DNA from: Zeugodacus cucurbitae
Lineage: Eukaryota > Arthropoda > Insecta > Diptera > Tephritidae
Assembly: GCF_028554725.1 (NCBI RefSeq)
Contig: NC_071669.1
Coordinates: forward strand, 45,344,501 to 45,408,500
DNA length: 64,000 bases
Direction of reading: 5' to 3'
Shown: piece by piece, positions 37,331-49,846 of the stretch
How the letters are laid out: the number at the start of each line of letters is the position of its first letter
Numbering within the stretch: the first letter of the stretch is position 1
Notes under the pieces: model-generated
Told to the model about the DNA's origin: nothing
The model's input: only the letters and a program-made list of their open reading frames with translations
Database searches by the model: none
Program-made: the position numbers and the translations under genes

Positions 37331-39984
37331 TATAACGAATAGCTCTGAGAACTCTCATACTAGGACAGTATTGATCATGTATTCGATTTAAATTACTAAA
37401 ATGTAAATGTTGAAATTAACTACTGATTTTTCCTTCATTAAAAATGTTAAAAAGTTTTTTTGTTTTTTAATATAATAGAAGAGGTTCATATGATCGCTGC
37501 AGTTGGATAATAGAAGATTAAGATGTTGTTTTGGGCACCTCGCATTCCTTTAAAAACTATCTCTCGAGTTTTCGCAAATTTACCATTAGTTTGATTATAT
37601 TTCAAAATTTAAACACAATGTGTCTAACAATTTTTGCATAATGAATAAATGTATATTTTTTCTATATTTACATACTTACTATACTCTCACATCCAGAGAT
37701 AATTTATTAACGGGCTTAAAATAAGCAACTCCAGAGTCTTCTTCTTCTTAATACTTCGAAACTGCGCATAAACTGCGACTGGCGCCAATGCCCACTTACA
37801 CTTCCACTGCGCGTCTGCGCTGGCCCCCATGGCGTTTATTGAAGTTTTAAACAAACTGAAATGGCTTTTCAAATATAAGCAAAAATTATCGCTCATTATA
37901 AAAATACCGCAAACAAAAACAAAAGCAAAGCACATGATTATGACCTAACTTTAGCACATTTATTATCTAATCGATGTTGATGCAGCAGAAGCAGAAGCAG
38001 CAGCAGCACTGCAGCTCTTACCTTATTATCACATACACCGCCGGATTGCACGCGCACACATACACACACGCGCGCGTGCACCGAAGGAATATTGTAAACA
38101 TTGAAGCGCAATGCACCGGCGTCTGTATCCCACCAGGCGAATTGCTGGATTTATCGCACCGGAGGGTGGTCGCATTGCACCGAAAACACTTGAAGCTGGG
38201 CGAGACATTTGCCATTTACCAGGCAATTTGGGCAGCTGATGAGCGTCAGCGGCAGAGCCTACTGCGCGCCCTCAAAGCCGACGGTGGCTAATGTTGCCAC
38301 CGCCTCCACCCGCCTGTTGCATGCGCTCACTTACTCGAGTTCGGTTGCAGTGTTTTGCAGTGGTGGCACAGCATGTTGCCGTCGTGGCAATGCTCGCGCG
38401 GTCTGCGTGAAAAGAAGGAAGTAGCAATTAGCGAATTCACAGCTTCCTGCTGCCTGCCGCCGAGCCTCACATGTGTGTGTGTATTGTGGCGAGCTGTTCT
38501 AATCCTCAGTGGATTTTCGCTTTCTTCACTCTGCTTAAGGCGTTAAGAATCGATCAACTTTGGCATCTCCTCTGATCGCTTACACATGTGGCCAGCGCGT
38601 ATGACGCTGATTAACGGATTCGGGTTAGGCAAAAGGAGCTAATGTTAGCGCTGCATATTAATCTCTTCGACATGTTTGGGATTTTCAGTGCGCCGAGTGT
38701 TGGTTCGTCTTGGCAGTGATTGCGTTGGCTCGCATGGAAAAGCCGAAATATGAAAGTACTTTCACATGTATGTGTATGTGTGCTCATCACATATGGTGTT
38801 GCCAATATCTATTTTGCTTGCACACATGCATACATATTGAATTTACCTTCAGTCTGCATTGTGTCAAATACTGACCACTGACAGTGACTACCCTTTTGCG
38901 CTTTGTTGTTGTTGCTGCTGCTGCTGCGTGCTTGGACAATGATAAATCGGTGAATGTTGGGCGCTCCAACAATAGCACTTGAAATTCTTCATTTCTCTGT
39001 TTTCTATTTTATCACTCATTCATTCACAAAAATGCTGAGCGCACCGTAACTCCTCAGCATATCGCAAACACACGCACACCACTGTACTTCCATATACCAA
39101 TATGTATGTTAATATGTATACATCTAAATGCTAAGTGTTTGACCGTGGTCATTTGTTGAATGTGAACAGGAAGTTTATTTAAATTAACTATCAACGAAAA
39201 TATTCAATATATGCTGGCGGCCGCTTAACACCGCTGGTGGTCACATGAAAAAGTGTGGCACAGCAAGCGGAAGAATAAATTCTCAATTGCCACAGCACAT
39301 ACGTAAGTGAATATATTTATACTTACATATACACAATATAATTTAAAAAGGACGTACGTACGGTATATACTCGCACATATTTATGTATTTTTAACACCTT
39401 TTTCGTGATTCGAAGAGGAGTCAGGTGAATTGAATTATGAATTCCTTTTTTTTTCATGGCGAATACAATTAGTACAAATATTGATGAGAGCAAATTAATT
39501 AATTTTGAAGGCATTCAAAATAATTCACATTTTTTTATGGCATGTAGATTTGTGTAATCCTTTCGAATTTGGTGGAATTATATATTGTAATATGTGCTTA
39601 ATGATTATATATACTTTTATACCTTTGGATAATTTTTTTATGTATGTATATACTAATTTTAGAAGCCTATTTTAAGTTCCTTAATATTCTCCAGAACAAT
39701 GTGTACAAACTTCTCAAGGTTTCGAGAAAATTTCAAAACTAATTTAATTAAGGAGTGTCTGAAAAACTTTATAATAAGTTTTGTCTCGAAACCAAATCAC
39801 TTTATATCTAAGAGAACATGTTCATTCTATGAAGGTGTAATGTATTGGTTACATTGACGTAAGGATAGTGAAAATACTACGAAAAAATGTTCGTAAATTT
39901 TATTAAGAATCTCACGCAATAAACGCTATATTCGGCAAAAAAATATCCAGAATGAAGAAAATAATTAGATTATTAAATAAATCT
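37331..39984. other. intergenic DNA with long GC-balanced non-repetitive segment
   Basis: From about 37720 to 39080 the base composition is more even and the sequence is largely free of recognisable transposons. It has CAG-rich, CACACA and homeodomain-like words (for example tgattaacgg). A 105-codon + frame (37974-38291) has no family signature. This is the largest single enhancer-like block between transposon clusters, but function is inferred only from composition. Confidence 0.35.
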
Positions 39985-40150
39985 GATTTCATGTGATCCT
40001 CAAAATGCTTACTAACTTTATATTAATAAACTTTATTCGTGGGAACATCAAAATGTTAATAAATTTGACTTTTCTGTTACACATCAAGATGTGAACAAAG
40101 CTGACTTCACGGGACCAGTTATAATGAGAACAAACATGATATCACGTAAG
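39985..40150. repeat. degenerate tandem array, about 35-48 bp unit
   Basis: About four to five imperfect units follow the pattern 'tgacttcatgggacca-tcaaaatgtgaacaaa'. Examples are 'tgatttcatgtgatcctcaaaatgc', 'gtgggaacatcaaaatgttaataaa', 'cacatcaagatgtgaacaaa' and 'tgacttcacgggaccagttataatgagaacaaa'. The array runs straight into a second array with a related ending. Confidence 0.6.
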
Positions 40151-40169
40151 AGATGTTTTTGATCAAATT

Positions 40170-40505
40170 GTACACTAACCCCAACCAGAGGTCATTGACA
40201 TTGTATAATGTAAACAAACTCCAGTCTAATGTCGCTGAAACCTCGGCCCCAGATATACATATACAAGCCCCAAACAAAGATCATTGACAGCGACTCAAAA
40301 TGTAAACAAACCCCAAAAGGCCATTGACTCCGAATCAAAATTTCAACAATCCCTGAGGAAAGGTCATTGAGGACGGTCCAAAAATCGAGCATATACAAAC
40401 CAAAAGTCAAAAATAATGGGCTCCGACCCAAGAAGTAAACGCACCCATTCCAGGTTCATTTACTTTGACCAAAGCGTAAACTAATCTTGAAAAAAGCTCA
40501 TTGCT
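40170..40505. repeat. degenerate tandem array, about 43-bp unit, Fox-like motifs
   Basis: Seven to eight imperfect units of 40-49 bp follow the pattern 'accccaa..agaggtcattgac..cgactcaaaatgtaaacaa'. AGGTCA-like words recur at 40189, 40278 (AGATCA), 40318 (AGGCCA) and 40361. The fork head core GTAAACA is perfect at 40210-40216 and 40302-40308, with GTAAACG at 40435 and GTAAACT at 40476. A period near 43-45 bp is visible from the spacings 89, 40, 43 and 92. Confidence 0.7.
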
Positions 40506-40559
40506 ACTACATTTTATTTACTTATATATTTTACTTCATATTCGAAATTCGATTCGAAT

Positions 40560-41000
40560 TAGCGTTGTACCACGAGGAACTTCTTCTTGCATATATTTTC
40601 GGTATAAGAATAGCAACAGATACTGAGGTCTTGAAATGCTATAGTCCGATTTAGATTTTTAGACGAACAATGCGATGATACCAAGGCAGTGTTTGTCCAA
40701 AATTTTATTATGATATCTTCATTGGTGCTTGCTTTATATATTGTAAAAACGAATCAGATTGAATTAAATATTTTGTTATATATATATGAGGTTGTGAACC
40801 TATGTATTTCGCCCATTTCAAAATCTAACATCAGGATGCAAAATCGAATTGAAATTTGTCGATTAGTTCCTGCGATATGGTTTTTTATATTATCTGTTCG
40901 ATCATTGCCATAAAATTTAGTATTTCTGGTGTTTTTGTTAGAGATTTAAAGGACTTTTTTGCCCGTTAGTTATACTAGTACCGAAATCTCGTTGTTACGG
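40560..41000. repeat. diverged copy of the unclassified interspersed repeat
   Basis: Ordered phrases such as 'atactgaggtcttgaa', 'gatatcttca(t/c)tggtgcttgctttatatattgta', 'aaatttgtcgattagttcctgcgatatggtttttt' match 35055-35375 in the same direction. The ends are eroded. Confidence 0.6.
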
Positions 41001-43265
41001 AGTATGCATACGTCGTTTGAATTTTCGGTTGAACCCTCAGTTCATGGTTGCGGCATTCTGTTACTTGAGTATGATGGGTTGACACTCACCAGAAATGACT
41101 GGCGTGCTAATGTCTCAACTGCCTACGTCCCGTCATGACAGACGCCTGACCAATAACGAACAACTCTTTCCCTCATTTTTCAATTTTAATTATACAAAGA
41201 TATTACACATAAGATCAAAAAGGTGTTAGTATCCAAAATTGTTTCAATTCAGGCTTGAAATGTTTTGTGTTCAACCAATATTTTGATATGAGAACTTAGA
41301 CGTATTTTCTAGTATTTAAAAATGCTGATTAGTTATTCCATTTCAAAATTGAATGAATTATGCATGACCAAAGAAATTAGCGCCTCAAATCAACACGCTA
41401 ATAATGAGCTTGTGATATGTGCAGCAAAATTTATCGTTTCAGTCAACAACAAATGTTTTCCAAATTGTTGATTGCTTGTTCATAATTCAATAATATTGCT
41501 GTTGTGTTGTGGCGTTACATTTCAATGATAACTCAGTTGTCGATTGCAATGTTGTTCAATCAATTGCAAGTAAATGAATTAGGCGATAAAAATGCTTCCT
41601 ACAACACACCCTTCGCATAAGCACCGCACCAACAATTTTTATGCTCAACAATTTATTACATAATTTTTAACACAACTCGTTATTGCTAGCAACATTTTTA
41701 TTTATGTAAATATGTATGTGTGTGTATGTGTAAACAGATGAAGTTATTTCTCCACACACACATAATTTTACCGTAAGAAATCGTAAATTTTCAATAACAA
41801 CAACTATTGGACGTTTGGTACACACATAAAAAAGCTCAACAATCTTATTGCCCAGCAATTAGTTTGAAATTCCAAAATAGTTTTCCAACTCTAAGTATTG
41901 TTGTTGCTGGTTGTTGTTGTTGTTATTATTGTTAGCGCATAAGTGTGAACGCATCATTATCACACGCTTGATTTATGCGCACGGAAATCGCAGACTTTTG
42001 GACGCAGCATGGGTTGTCTGCCACAACACCAAACAACAACACCCGCAACCTCCGCCCCAACCAACTGCAATGCAGCGTAACTCCACCACACACATACACA
42101 TCTGTAATGCTATTTGGTTAGCAGCTGACAGTGTGGCTGGTGTGGTTGAGTTGTATTGGCGCTCCACACAGCTAGACGATGTGTCTGTCGGCCCCAAGTG
42201 CCCCGTCATATGAATGTGTGTGTGTGCGTGTGTGCGTGAGCGTATTTAGGAAACGCGTTGAGTTATAAGCGCAGCCATTAGTTGCATTGGCAGCGGGGTG
42301 TTGGCGACGGTATCGGCGGCGGTGGCGCATGTTATTGGCAAGTGCCGGCAATGAATTTAATTTATGTGTATTTAAATTGAAAACAAATTAAACGGCACAT
42401 CATTGCCACCTCAGAATTTATTTCGTACGTTCGTTGCAGCATATTTTCTTATGTAAATATGTATGTATGTATCTATGCTTCAGTGCTACAGCGCCTGTGT
42501 TAACTCCCATTTGGTAGCTAATCAAGCTAGCGCTTAGCCAAATGAGCGATGGCTGCTTCTTTTCCAATAAATTTCACTTTCCTCATCAGACATTCAGTCA
42601 GCCAGCCAGTGAGCTCGCCAGAAATCGCGTTAATGTCTTGCCATTTTCAATTTCCATTTTCCACTCCATATGCGATTTTCTCAATTTCTCATTCGCTTTC
42701 TGCCTCTGTTTCTGTTTTTACAAATTTGGGTTAAATAAACAAATATATTTTGGAAAAGTTAAAGCTACAAAATTGTGCAGATTAATGTTCGAATGCAGCA
42801 GCGTGAAGTTGTATTTCGACGTGCGGCAATTGGAGCAGCTGTGAAATTGGACTGCACTTCATCAGTTAATGGCTTTCGCATTTTGTGGTCATAATGTCAA
42901 GCATATGTACACCTGAGTTCTTAGTTCCAGACGGTTATGATTACATAAGAAGAAGCTTATTTGTAACAAGCAAGGGATACTAGTAGCCATTGCAGTATAA
43001 TGTTTTTAGAGAATATATCGAGGAATCATATCCCAGCGGAAACAAAATATAAAATTATATATTTATACATAGAAGCAGGTTCCTGACCTGGCAAGTTCTC
43101 AATTTACCTTCCTCTTTCTCCCACTTCCCTTAATGCCTTTGATATCCATTATGGAAAATCGGTTGTTCTATGGAGTGCATTCGATTTGTTTAAACCCATT
43201 TATAGTTAGAGCTAACCTTCAAAATGCACGAGTTCTTGAATAATTGGAACATGCGATTGATGATA
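41001..43265. other. intergenic DNA, partly GC-balanced
   Basis: The segment 41890-42860 is less AT-rich, with GTTGTTGTTG, CACACA and GTGTGT runs. No gene or transposon was recognised. Frames on both strands over 41911-42213 come from the simple repeats. Confidence 0.4.
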
Positions 43266-43267
43266 TA

Positions 43268-43995
43268 ACGCGTGATCCATGTAGAGGTACTTTTTTCAAT
43301 AGTCTTTTTTGACAAATCACGCGTGCGTCGTGCCAAGTTGTCATGTTATTTTTGGTCAGTATAGTTTTGCATTTCATTATAGAAAGACTTACACCGGAAC
43401 AACGTTTACAAATTGTTCAATTTTATTACGAAAATTCCACTTCTGGTGTGGTTTGTTGCCGGTGGAATCATCGGCCATATTTCTTCAATGGCGTCCGTTA
43501 TCGCGTCATGATAACCGACTATTTGACGCCTGCAATCGATCGGGGCGACATTTGGTTTCAACAAGACGGCGTCACTTCCCACACGTCGCATCAATCAATT
43601 GTTTATTTAGAGAACACTTCGGTGAAGAGATAATTTCATGTGTTGGCCCTGTCGATTGGTCACCAAAGTCGTGTGATATCACACCATTAGATATTTTCCT
43701 GTGGTGATATGGAAAGTCTAAAGTTTAAGCGGACAATCCTAATTGATTCAGGCCTTGGACCAAAACATCATGCGCGTCTTTCACCAGTTACCAGTCGAAA
43801 TGCTCGAGAATTGTACTCAACGGATGGACCATCTGAGACGCAGCCGCGGCCAACATTTAAAAGAGATAATCTTATGTCTTATTATGTATAATGCCAAAGA
43901 ATGTTCTTACGAATAATAATAAACATTCCCCACTAAATATGAATTTTCTGTTTTTCTTTAAAAAAAATTAGGGAACCTCGAAATGGATCACCCAT
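43268..43995 (+). mobile_element. DD41D mariner relic, 728 bp, internally deleted
   Basis: Imperfect terminal inverted repeats (left gtgatccatgtagaggtac from 43272; right its counterpart ending at 43995) are flanked by TA at 43266-43267 and 43996-43997. The transposase N-terminal start (LTPEQRLQIVQFYYENS) is fused directly to the catalytic half (YFFNGVRYRVMITDYLTP, WFQQDGVTSHTSHQS). After a one-base frameshift near 43605 the catalytic half continues as REHFGEEIISCVGPVDW and CDITPLDIFLW, and then meets a stop. Counting across the frameshift gives 41 residues between the last two Asp, the spacing of the rosa-type mariners known from tephritids. Confidence 0.9.
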
Positions 43996-44119
43996 TAACA
44001 TTTTGTTTTAGTAATTTGAAAAATTGCTTTATACCAGACCATTCGTAAGAGGTTTACTAAATACACTACAGGTATAATAATCGAAGGTGATGTCGCAGTG
44101 AAAGTCAAGAAGAGACTAT

Positions 44120-44480
44120 TATGGACAAAAACTTCAAAAGATTCACAGATAGAATGAAACATGTTATCATTTATGAGTATTTGGATATTCAAAAGTCCAG
44201 TACAAAGAGAAAACAAGGTGTTGTGGATAAACCAGAGTTTTTGCGTCGATCTGTGACAATGGATGAAACCAATAATTCACTTCGAAGTCCAACTGACAGT
44301 CATCTGAGCGTACTACTATAAATAATATTACCTTAATAATCTACGTATCATTTTTGGAACGTTTGAAGGACAAAATCGCGGAAATCGGTTCAATTTTAAA
44401 AAGAAAAATTTCGATTTCATCAGGACAGGTTACGAAGACAAAATTTTATGAAATGAGATAAATTTTAAGTAAAAACAAAT
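44120..44480 (+). pseudogene. mariner transposase relic (irritans-like)
   Basis: The + strand reads KPEFLRRSVTMDET near 44236-44270, the first catalytic Asp block of mariner. After a shift it continues as FTSKSN-QSSE, then LERLKDKIAEIG at about 44355-44390 and FHQDR at 44417-44431 in yet another frame. Several frameshifts and losses make it dead. No inverted repeats were found. Its blocks differ from the DD41D element just upstream, so it is a separate insertion. Confidence 0.7.
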
Positions 44481-45930
44481 CATCGCTTTTTGTATCGAAA
44501 CTATAATAGATCGATATAATCGATATTGAATAATTAATCGACCGAATTTTTTCGTACACTTTCGTAAATTCAGATCGGGATATTCTAAATTAGTAAAGAA
44601 TACGATTACGCAGTGACTTTTTTGTCACAAGGGGTTACATTTTAGGAGGTTAAATAAATTCAAATGAATTTGGCAATTTTAATATAACGGAGAGTATTCT
44701 ACAAATTTATTGGTGGAAAAAGTGGTTTTCTGTCACATATGGTATAGTATACCGAGGGATGACTTCAAAATCAATTTGTAATTATTTATCAATGTAGAAG
44801 TTGTTTGATATCTGAAATCCTCAAATTTTTAATAAAAAATGTTTATGCTTTCTCAGTCGTCTCTCCGTCTCATCTCAACGCTATCATTCGCAATATTTTC
44901 GACAAGGAATTTTCACGCTCCGCTCAGCAAGGCACGCGCATTTTTGATTATAATGGTTTATGGCCATGTAATATCTACATTGAGTGTAAGAAGATCGGTT
45001 ACACCCGCAGTGCGACTACTTGGACTTTGTTTGTTATGATTTTCTTATAGCCAAGACATCTGTTGTTGCCAATTTCACAACAACGAATGGGCTTCCCTGC
45101 GGCCACGCGTTTCACTTGTTGTTAATATTGCACCCAGTAATATCGTTTTGTTTTAATTTTTTCCATTTGATAAAACGTTACATATGGCTGCGCTGGTGAT
45201 AGAATGCAGTGCTGCGCTCCAGCAACGCTTCGGTGCGACTCCATTGGTACGGTGTTTACAATTCTATTGGAATTTCGCCTTCATACTTGCCAACGCCTGG
45301 GTAGACAAACGAACGCCAAAAAATTCGTTTATTAGAAATCTTCACACACACACTCACACAATGCCATTAGCCCACTGACCACCATTAATGTCTCTGCACC
45401 AGCTTGCACTCACACTCGCAGACAATTGCGGTTTCCAGCAGCTTTCGTACATTGCGTGGGCAATTAAAAAGATTTATGTTCGAAATTTACAGTTATTATA
45501 CGCATGGAATTGCCAATTTCGATGCATTGCAATTTCGAAAATATTATATTTTGAATGAAAACATGTTTGGAAGTGGCTGTGTAAACAAGGTGGGCAATTT
45601 ATTTTGTAAATTGCATATACATACATAAATAAGCACCTATGTATACATATATATATATATGTATATGAGTAAATATTACAAATCAACGTAAATATTCCGC
45701 TTGTAATGACAACGATAAAAGGGTCAGCACAGTGGATACAATTAGTCTAGTACTATTGTATAAGACTCAAATGCTATAAATTCAAAATAACGGCATAAAT
45801 AAATATAGATAGTATACTTAGACGCCACTTTAATAAGAATTTTTGAATAATGAACGTAAATATAGCGAGTAGAGTAGAGAATAGCTACTCACTTAGGCTT
45901 TTAATGCAACTTCCACCTCTTTCGAGTTCA
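44481..45930. other. intergenic DNA
   Basis: No gene was recognised. A GC-balanced part at about 44850-45470 shows short frames without family signature. Confidence 0.45.
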
Positions 45931-46285
45931 ACTTTACACCACCACTGTTTGCGGCACCCAAACATCAAGCTTTTTTGTGTATCCACCCTTCTGCAGATGG
46001 TTTAAATTGGTTTGGTGACTAACTCCCATCTCCTGGGCTATGTCACGAGATGACACATGCCGGTCTAACTCAATATTTTCCATGATTTGATCGGTATTCG
46101 TCGTCAAAGATCTTCCGCCGGCTGGCTTATCCATGGTGTCGTTTTCACCCGCTCTGAATGGTTTCCTCCGCTGTTCGAAGTGATAGAGTACCATTCCAAT
46201 AATCTCACGGAACGTTTCTCTAGCGGATTTGCCTTTAACGAAGGAAAACTTTAGAATTGCGTGAATTTCTGTTGAACGCAATATC
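45931..46285 (-). pseudogene. mariner transposase N-terminal relic
   Basis: The minus strand is open for 115 codons. It starts with an HTH-type segment (EIHAILKFSFVKGKSARETF), followed by TTNTDQIMENIELDRHVSSRD, IAQEMGVSHQT, LNHLQKGGYTKKLDVWVPQ: the paired-like DNA-binding region and linker of mariner transposase. About 20 codons between the two helix-turn-helix motifs are lost. The catalytic domain is absent, the frame ending soon after WVPQ. It could only encode a DNA-binding stub. Confidence 0.8.
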
Positions 46286-46562
46286 CAAACTAATCATGCA
46301 TAGCGTAGTTTTGTAGGTTATGTCAAGACCTTTCAAAGATGTCTAGTATTGCTAGATACGAGCTCTGTAGCGTTTTATACATAGCCGCGAAATTCAAAAG
46401 ACCAAAAGGCGGAAGGGAGATATAATATATCACAGGAGGAGTAATACACAGTAAGTTTCTAAAACTTGCCACTGAAAATCGAAATGAGATCCATATATTT
46501 CCTGCGGTAGAAGCAATGAAGAAAAGTAGAAGCTAAGTTAAGTTTGAAACAAAATCTTAATG
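46286..46562. other. intergenic DNA
   Basis: Nothing recognised. Confidence 0.4.
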
Positions 46563-46574
46563 TTTTTCCCATAT
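46563..46574. repeat. target-site duplication, 3' side of RTE
   Basis: The 12-bp word tttttcccatat is repeated at 49847-49858, exactly flanking the element. Confidence 0.85.
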
Positions 46575-49500
46575 ATATATATATATATATTTGGCGTAGG
46601 AACCGCTTTAAGCGATTATAGCCGAATCCACCAGAGCGCGCCACTCATTCCTCCTTTTTGCTTTTTGGCGCCAACTGGAAACACCAAGTGAAGCCAGGTC
46701 ACTTTGCACTTGGTCTTTCCACCGGAGTGGAGGTCGTCCTCTTCCGCGGCTTCCTCCAGCGGGTACTGCATCGAATACTTTCAGAGCTGGAGTGTTTTCT
46801 TCCATCCGTACAACATGACCTAGCCAGCGTAGCCGCTGTCTTTTTATTCGCTGAACTATGTCAATGTCGTCGTATAAATCGTACAGCTCATCGTTCCATC
46901 GTCTGCGGTATTCGCCGTTGCCAATGTTTAGAGGACCATAAATCTTGCGCAAAACCTTTCTCTCGAAAACCCCAAGAGTCGTCTCATCGGATGTTGTCAT
47001 CGTCCACGCTTCAGCGCCATACATCAGGACGGGAATAATGAGCGACTTATAGAGTTTGATTTTGGTTCGTCGAGAGAGGACTTTACTTTTCAATTGCCTA
47101 CTCAGTCAAAAGTAGCACCTGTTGGCAAGAGTGATTCTGCGTTGGATTTCAAGGCTGACATTGTTGGTGTTGTTAATGCTGGTTCCCAGATAAACGAAAT
47201 TATCTACAACTTCAAAGTTATGACTGTCAACAGTGACGTGGGAGCCAAGACGCGAGTGCGCTGACTGTTTGTTTGATGACAGGAGATATTTCGTCTTGTC
47301 CTCATTCACCACCAGACCCATATGCTTCGCTTCTTTATCTAGTCTGGAAAACGCAGAACAAACGGCGCGGTTGTTGCTTCCGATGATATCAATATCATCG
47401 GCATACGCCAGGAGCTGTACACTCTTGTAGAAGATTGTACCCTCTCTATTTAGTTCTGCAGCTCGTATTATTTTTTCCAGCAATAGATTGAAGAAGTCGC
47501 ACGATAGTGAGTCACCCTGTCTGAAGCCTCGTTTGGTATCGAACGGCTCGGAGAGGTCCTTCCCGATCCTGACGGAGCTTTTGGTGTTGCTCAACGTCAG
47601 CTTACATAGCCGTATTAGTTTTGCAGGGATACCAAATTCAGACATCGCGGCATAAAGGCAGCTCCTTTTCGTGCTATCGAAGGCAGCTTTAAAATCGATA
47701 AAAAGATGGTGAGTATCGATTCTTCTCTCTCGCGTTTTTTCCAAGATTTGGCGCATGGTGAATATCTGGTCCATTGTGGATTTTCCAGGTCTAAAGCCAC
47801 ACTGATAAGGTCCAATCAGTTCGTTGACGGTGGGCTTTAGTCTTTCACACAATACGCTCGACAAAACCTTATATGCGATATTAAGGAGACTTATACCACG
47901 GTAGTTGGCGCAGATTGTGGGGTCTCCCTTCTAATGGATTGGGCAGAGCACACTAAGACTCCAATCGTCAGGCATGCTTTCTTCCGACCATATTCTACAA
48001 AGAAGCTGATGTATGCACCTTATCAGTTCTTCGCCGCCGTATTTGAATAGCTCGGCCGGTAATCCATCGGCCCCCGCCGCTTTGTTGTTCTTCAAGCGGG
48101 TAATTGCTATTCGAATTTCTTCATGGTCGGGTAATGGAACATCTATTCCATCGTCATCGATTGGGGAATCGGGTTCGCCATCTCCTGGTGTTGTACTTTC
48201 ACTGCCATTGAGCAGGTCGGAGAAGTGTTCCCTCCATAATCCCAGTGTGCTCTGGACATCGGTTACCAGATTACCTTCTCGGTCCCTACATGATAATGCT
48301 CCGGTCTTGAAACCGTCGTTAAGTCGCTTCATTTTTTCATAAAATTTTCGAGCATTCCCTCTGTCAGCCAGCTTCTCCAGCTCTTCGTACTCACGCATTT
48401 CGGCCTCTTTCTTTTTACGTCTGCAAATGCGTCTCGCTTCCCTCTTCAGTTCTCGATATCTATCCCACCCCGAACGTGTTGTGGTCCATCGCAACGTTGC
48501 GAGGTAGGCAGTCTGTTTTCTCTCCACTGCGGAACGACAATTCTCATCGTACCAACTGGTTTTTTGGCGTTGCCGGAGACCAATTGTTTCGGCTGCAGCG
48601 GTATGCAATGAGTTTGAGATGCCGTTCCACAGCTCCCTTATATCGAGATGCCGATGAGTGCTCTCAGAGAGCAGGAGTGCAAGTCGAGTAGAAAATCGTT
48701 CGGCTGTCGGTTGTGATTGCAGCTTTTCGACGTCGACCCTTCCTTGTGTTTGTTGACGGGCGTTCTTTGCTGCACAGAGGCGAGTGCGTATCTTTGCTGC
48801 TACTAGATAATGGTCCGAGTCAATGTTTGGTCCTCGGGGCGTACGAACGTCTAAAACACTGGAGACATGTCTTCCGTCTATCACAACGTGATCGATTTGA
48901 TTGCGCGTGTTTCGATCAGGGGATAGCCACGTTGCTTGATGAATTTTTTTATGCTGGAATCTGGTACTACAGACAACCATATTTCGGGCCCCAGCGAAGT
49001 CGATCAGCCTCAGGCCGTTTGGCGATGTTTCGTCATGGAGGCTGAATTTCCCGACTGTTGTGCCAAAGACACCTTCTTTACCCACCCTGGCGTTAAAATC
49101 GCCAAGCACGATCTTGACATCGTGGCGGGGGCAGCGCTCATAGGTGCCTTCTAGGCGCTCATAGAAAGCATCTTTGGTCACATCGTCCTTCTCTTCCGTT
49201 GGGGCGTGGGCGCAAATCAGCGATATGTTGAAGAACCTCGCTTTGGTGCGGATTGTGGCAAGACGTTCATCCACCGGGGTGAATGCCAGGACTCGGCGAC
49301 GTAGTCTCTCTCCCACCACAAATCCAACACCGAATTTGCGCTCCTTTATATGGCCGCTGTAGTAGATATCACAAGGACCCACCTTCTTCCGTCCTTGTCC
49401 CGTCCATCGCACTTCTTGGACGGCTGTGATGTCAGCCTTTAGTTGTATGAGGACATCAACCAGCTGGGCAGAGGCACCTTACCAATTAAGAGTCCGGACA

Positions 49501-49846
49501 TTCCAGGTGCATGCCCTCAAATCATGATCCTTAGTACGTTTGCAGGGGTCGTCATCAAAAGGGGGGTTTCTCATCCGAGGCTCGGTGTTTGTTTTCATTG
49601 GGGAGATTTTTTTATGTGGTGGGTCCCAAGCCCTACGCACAACCGCACAAGCGGGCTTCGCCTTCTCACTTTAGCTCGCCTCCAAACGGATGTCTGTTAG
49701 CTACCCAGGGGATACTTGGTCTAAAACCGGAAGTCGTGAGCTGCTTGAGTCATATGCAAAAGAATCGTTCCTGGCCACTCCCAAGTGAATGGCAATCAGA
49801 AACTTTCCTCACTTGCGTGAACTTCTACATATGACCTCATCCCCCA
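46575..49846 (-). mobile_element. full-length RTE-clade LINE, 3.27 kb
   Basis: The element runs on the minus strand from 49846 (starting GGGGGATGAGG) to an (AT)n tail at 46571-46590, bounded by perfect 12-bp target duplications. One 997-codon frame runs from an ATG at 49596-49598 to the stop at 46608-46610, with no frameshift. It is interrupted by only three nonsense codons: 49479-49481, 47931-47933 and 47106-47108. Domains in order are: RTE-type apurinic endonuclease (CTWNVRTL, VLGDFNARVG, QATWLSPDRNTRNQIDHV, SDHYLV); a linker with KNNKAAGADGLPAELFKYGG; RT with FIDFKAAFDS, RQGDSLSCDFF and catalytic YADD (about 47400); and a C-terminal RLRWLGHVVRM segment. The length is typical of RTE elements. 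At its native site it is inactivated by the stops, but structurally complete. Confidence 0.96.

Noticed and set aside
37974..38291. 105-codon plus-strand frame beginning with a Gln-rich run
   Set aside because: Low-complexity start, no recognisable domain, and overlapping open frames on the other strand indicate composition rather than coding.
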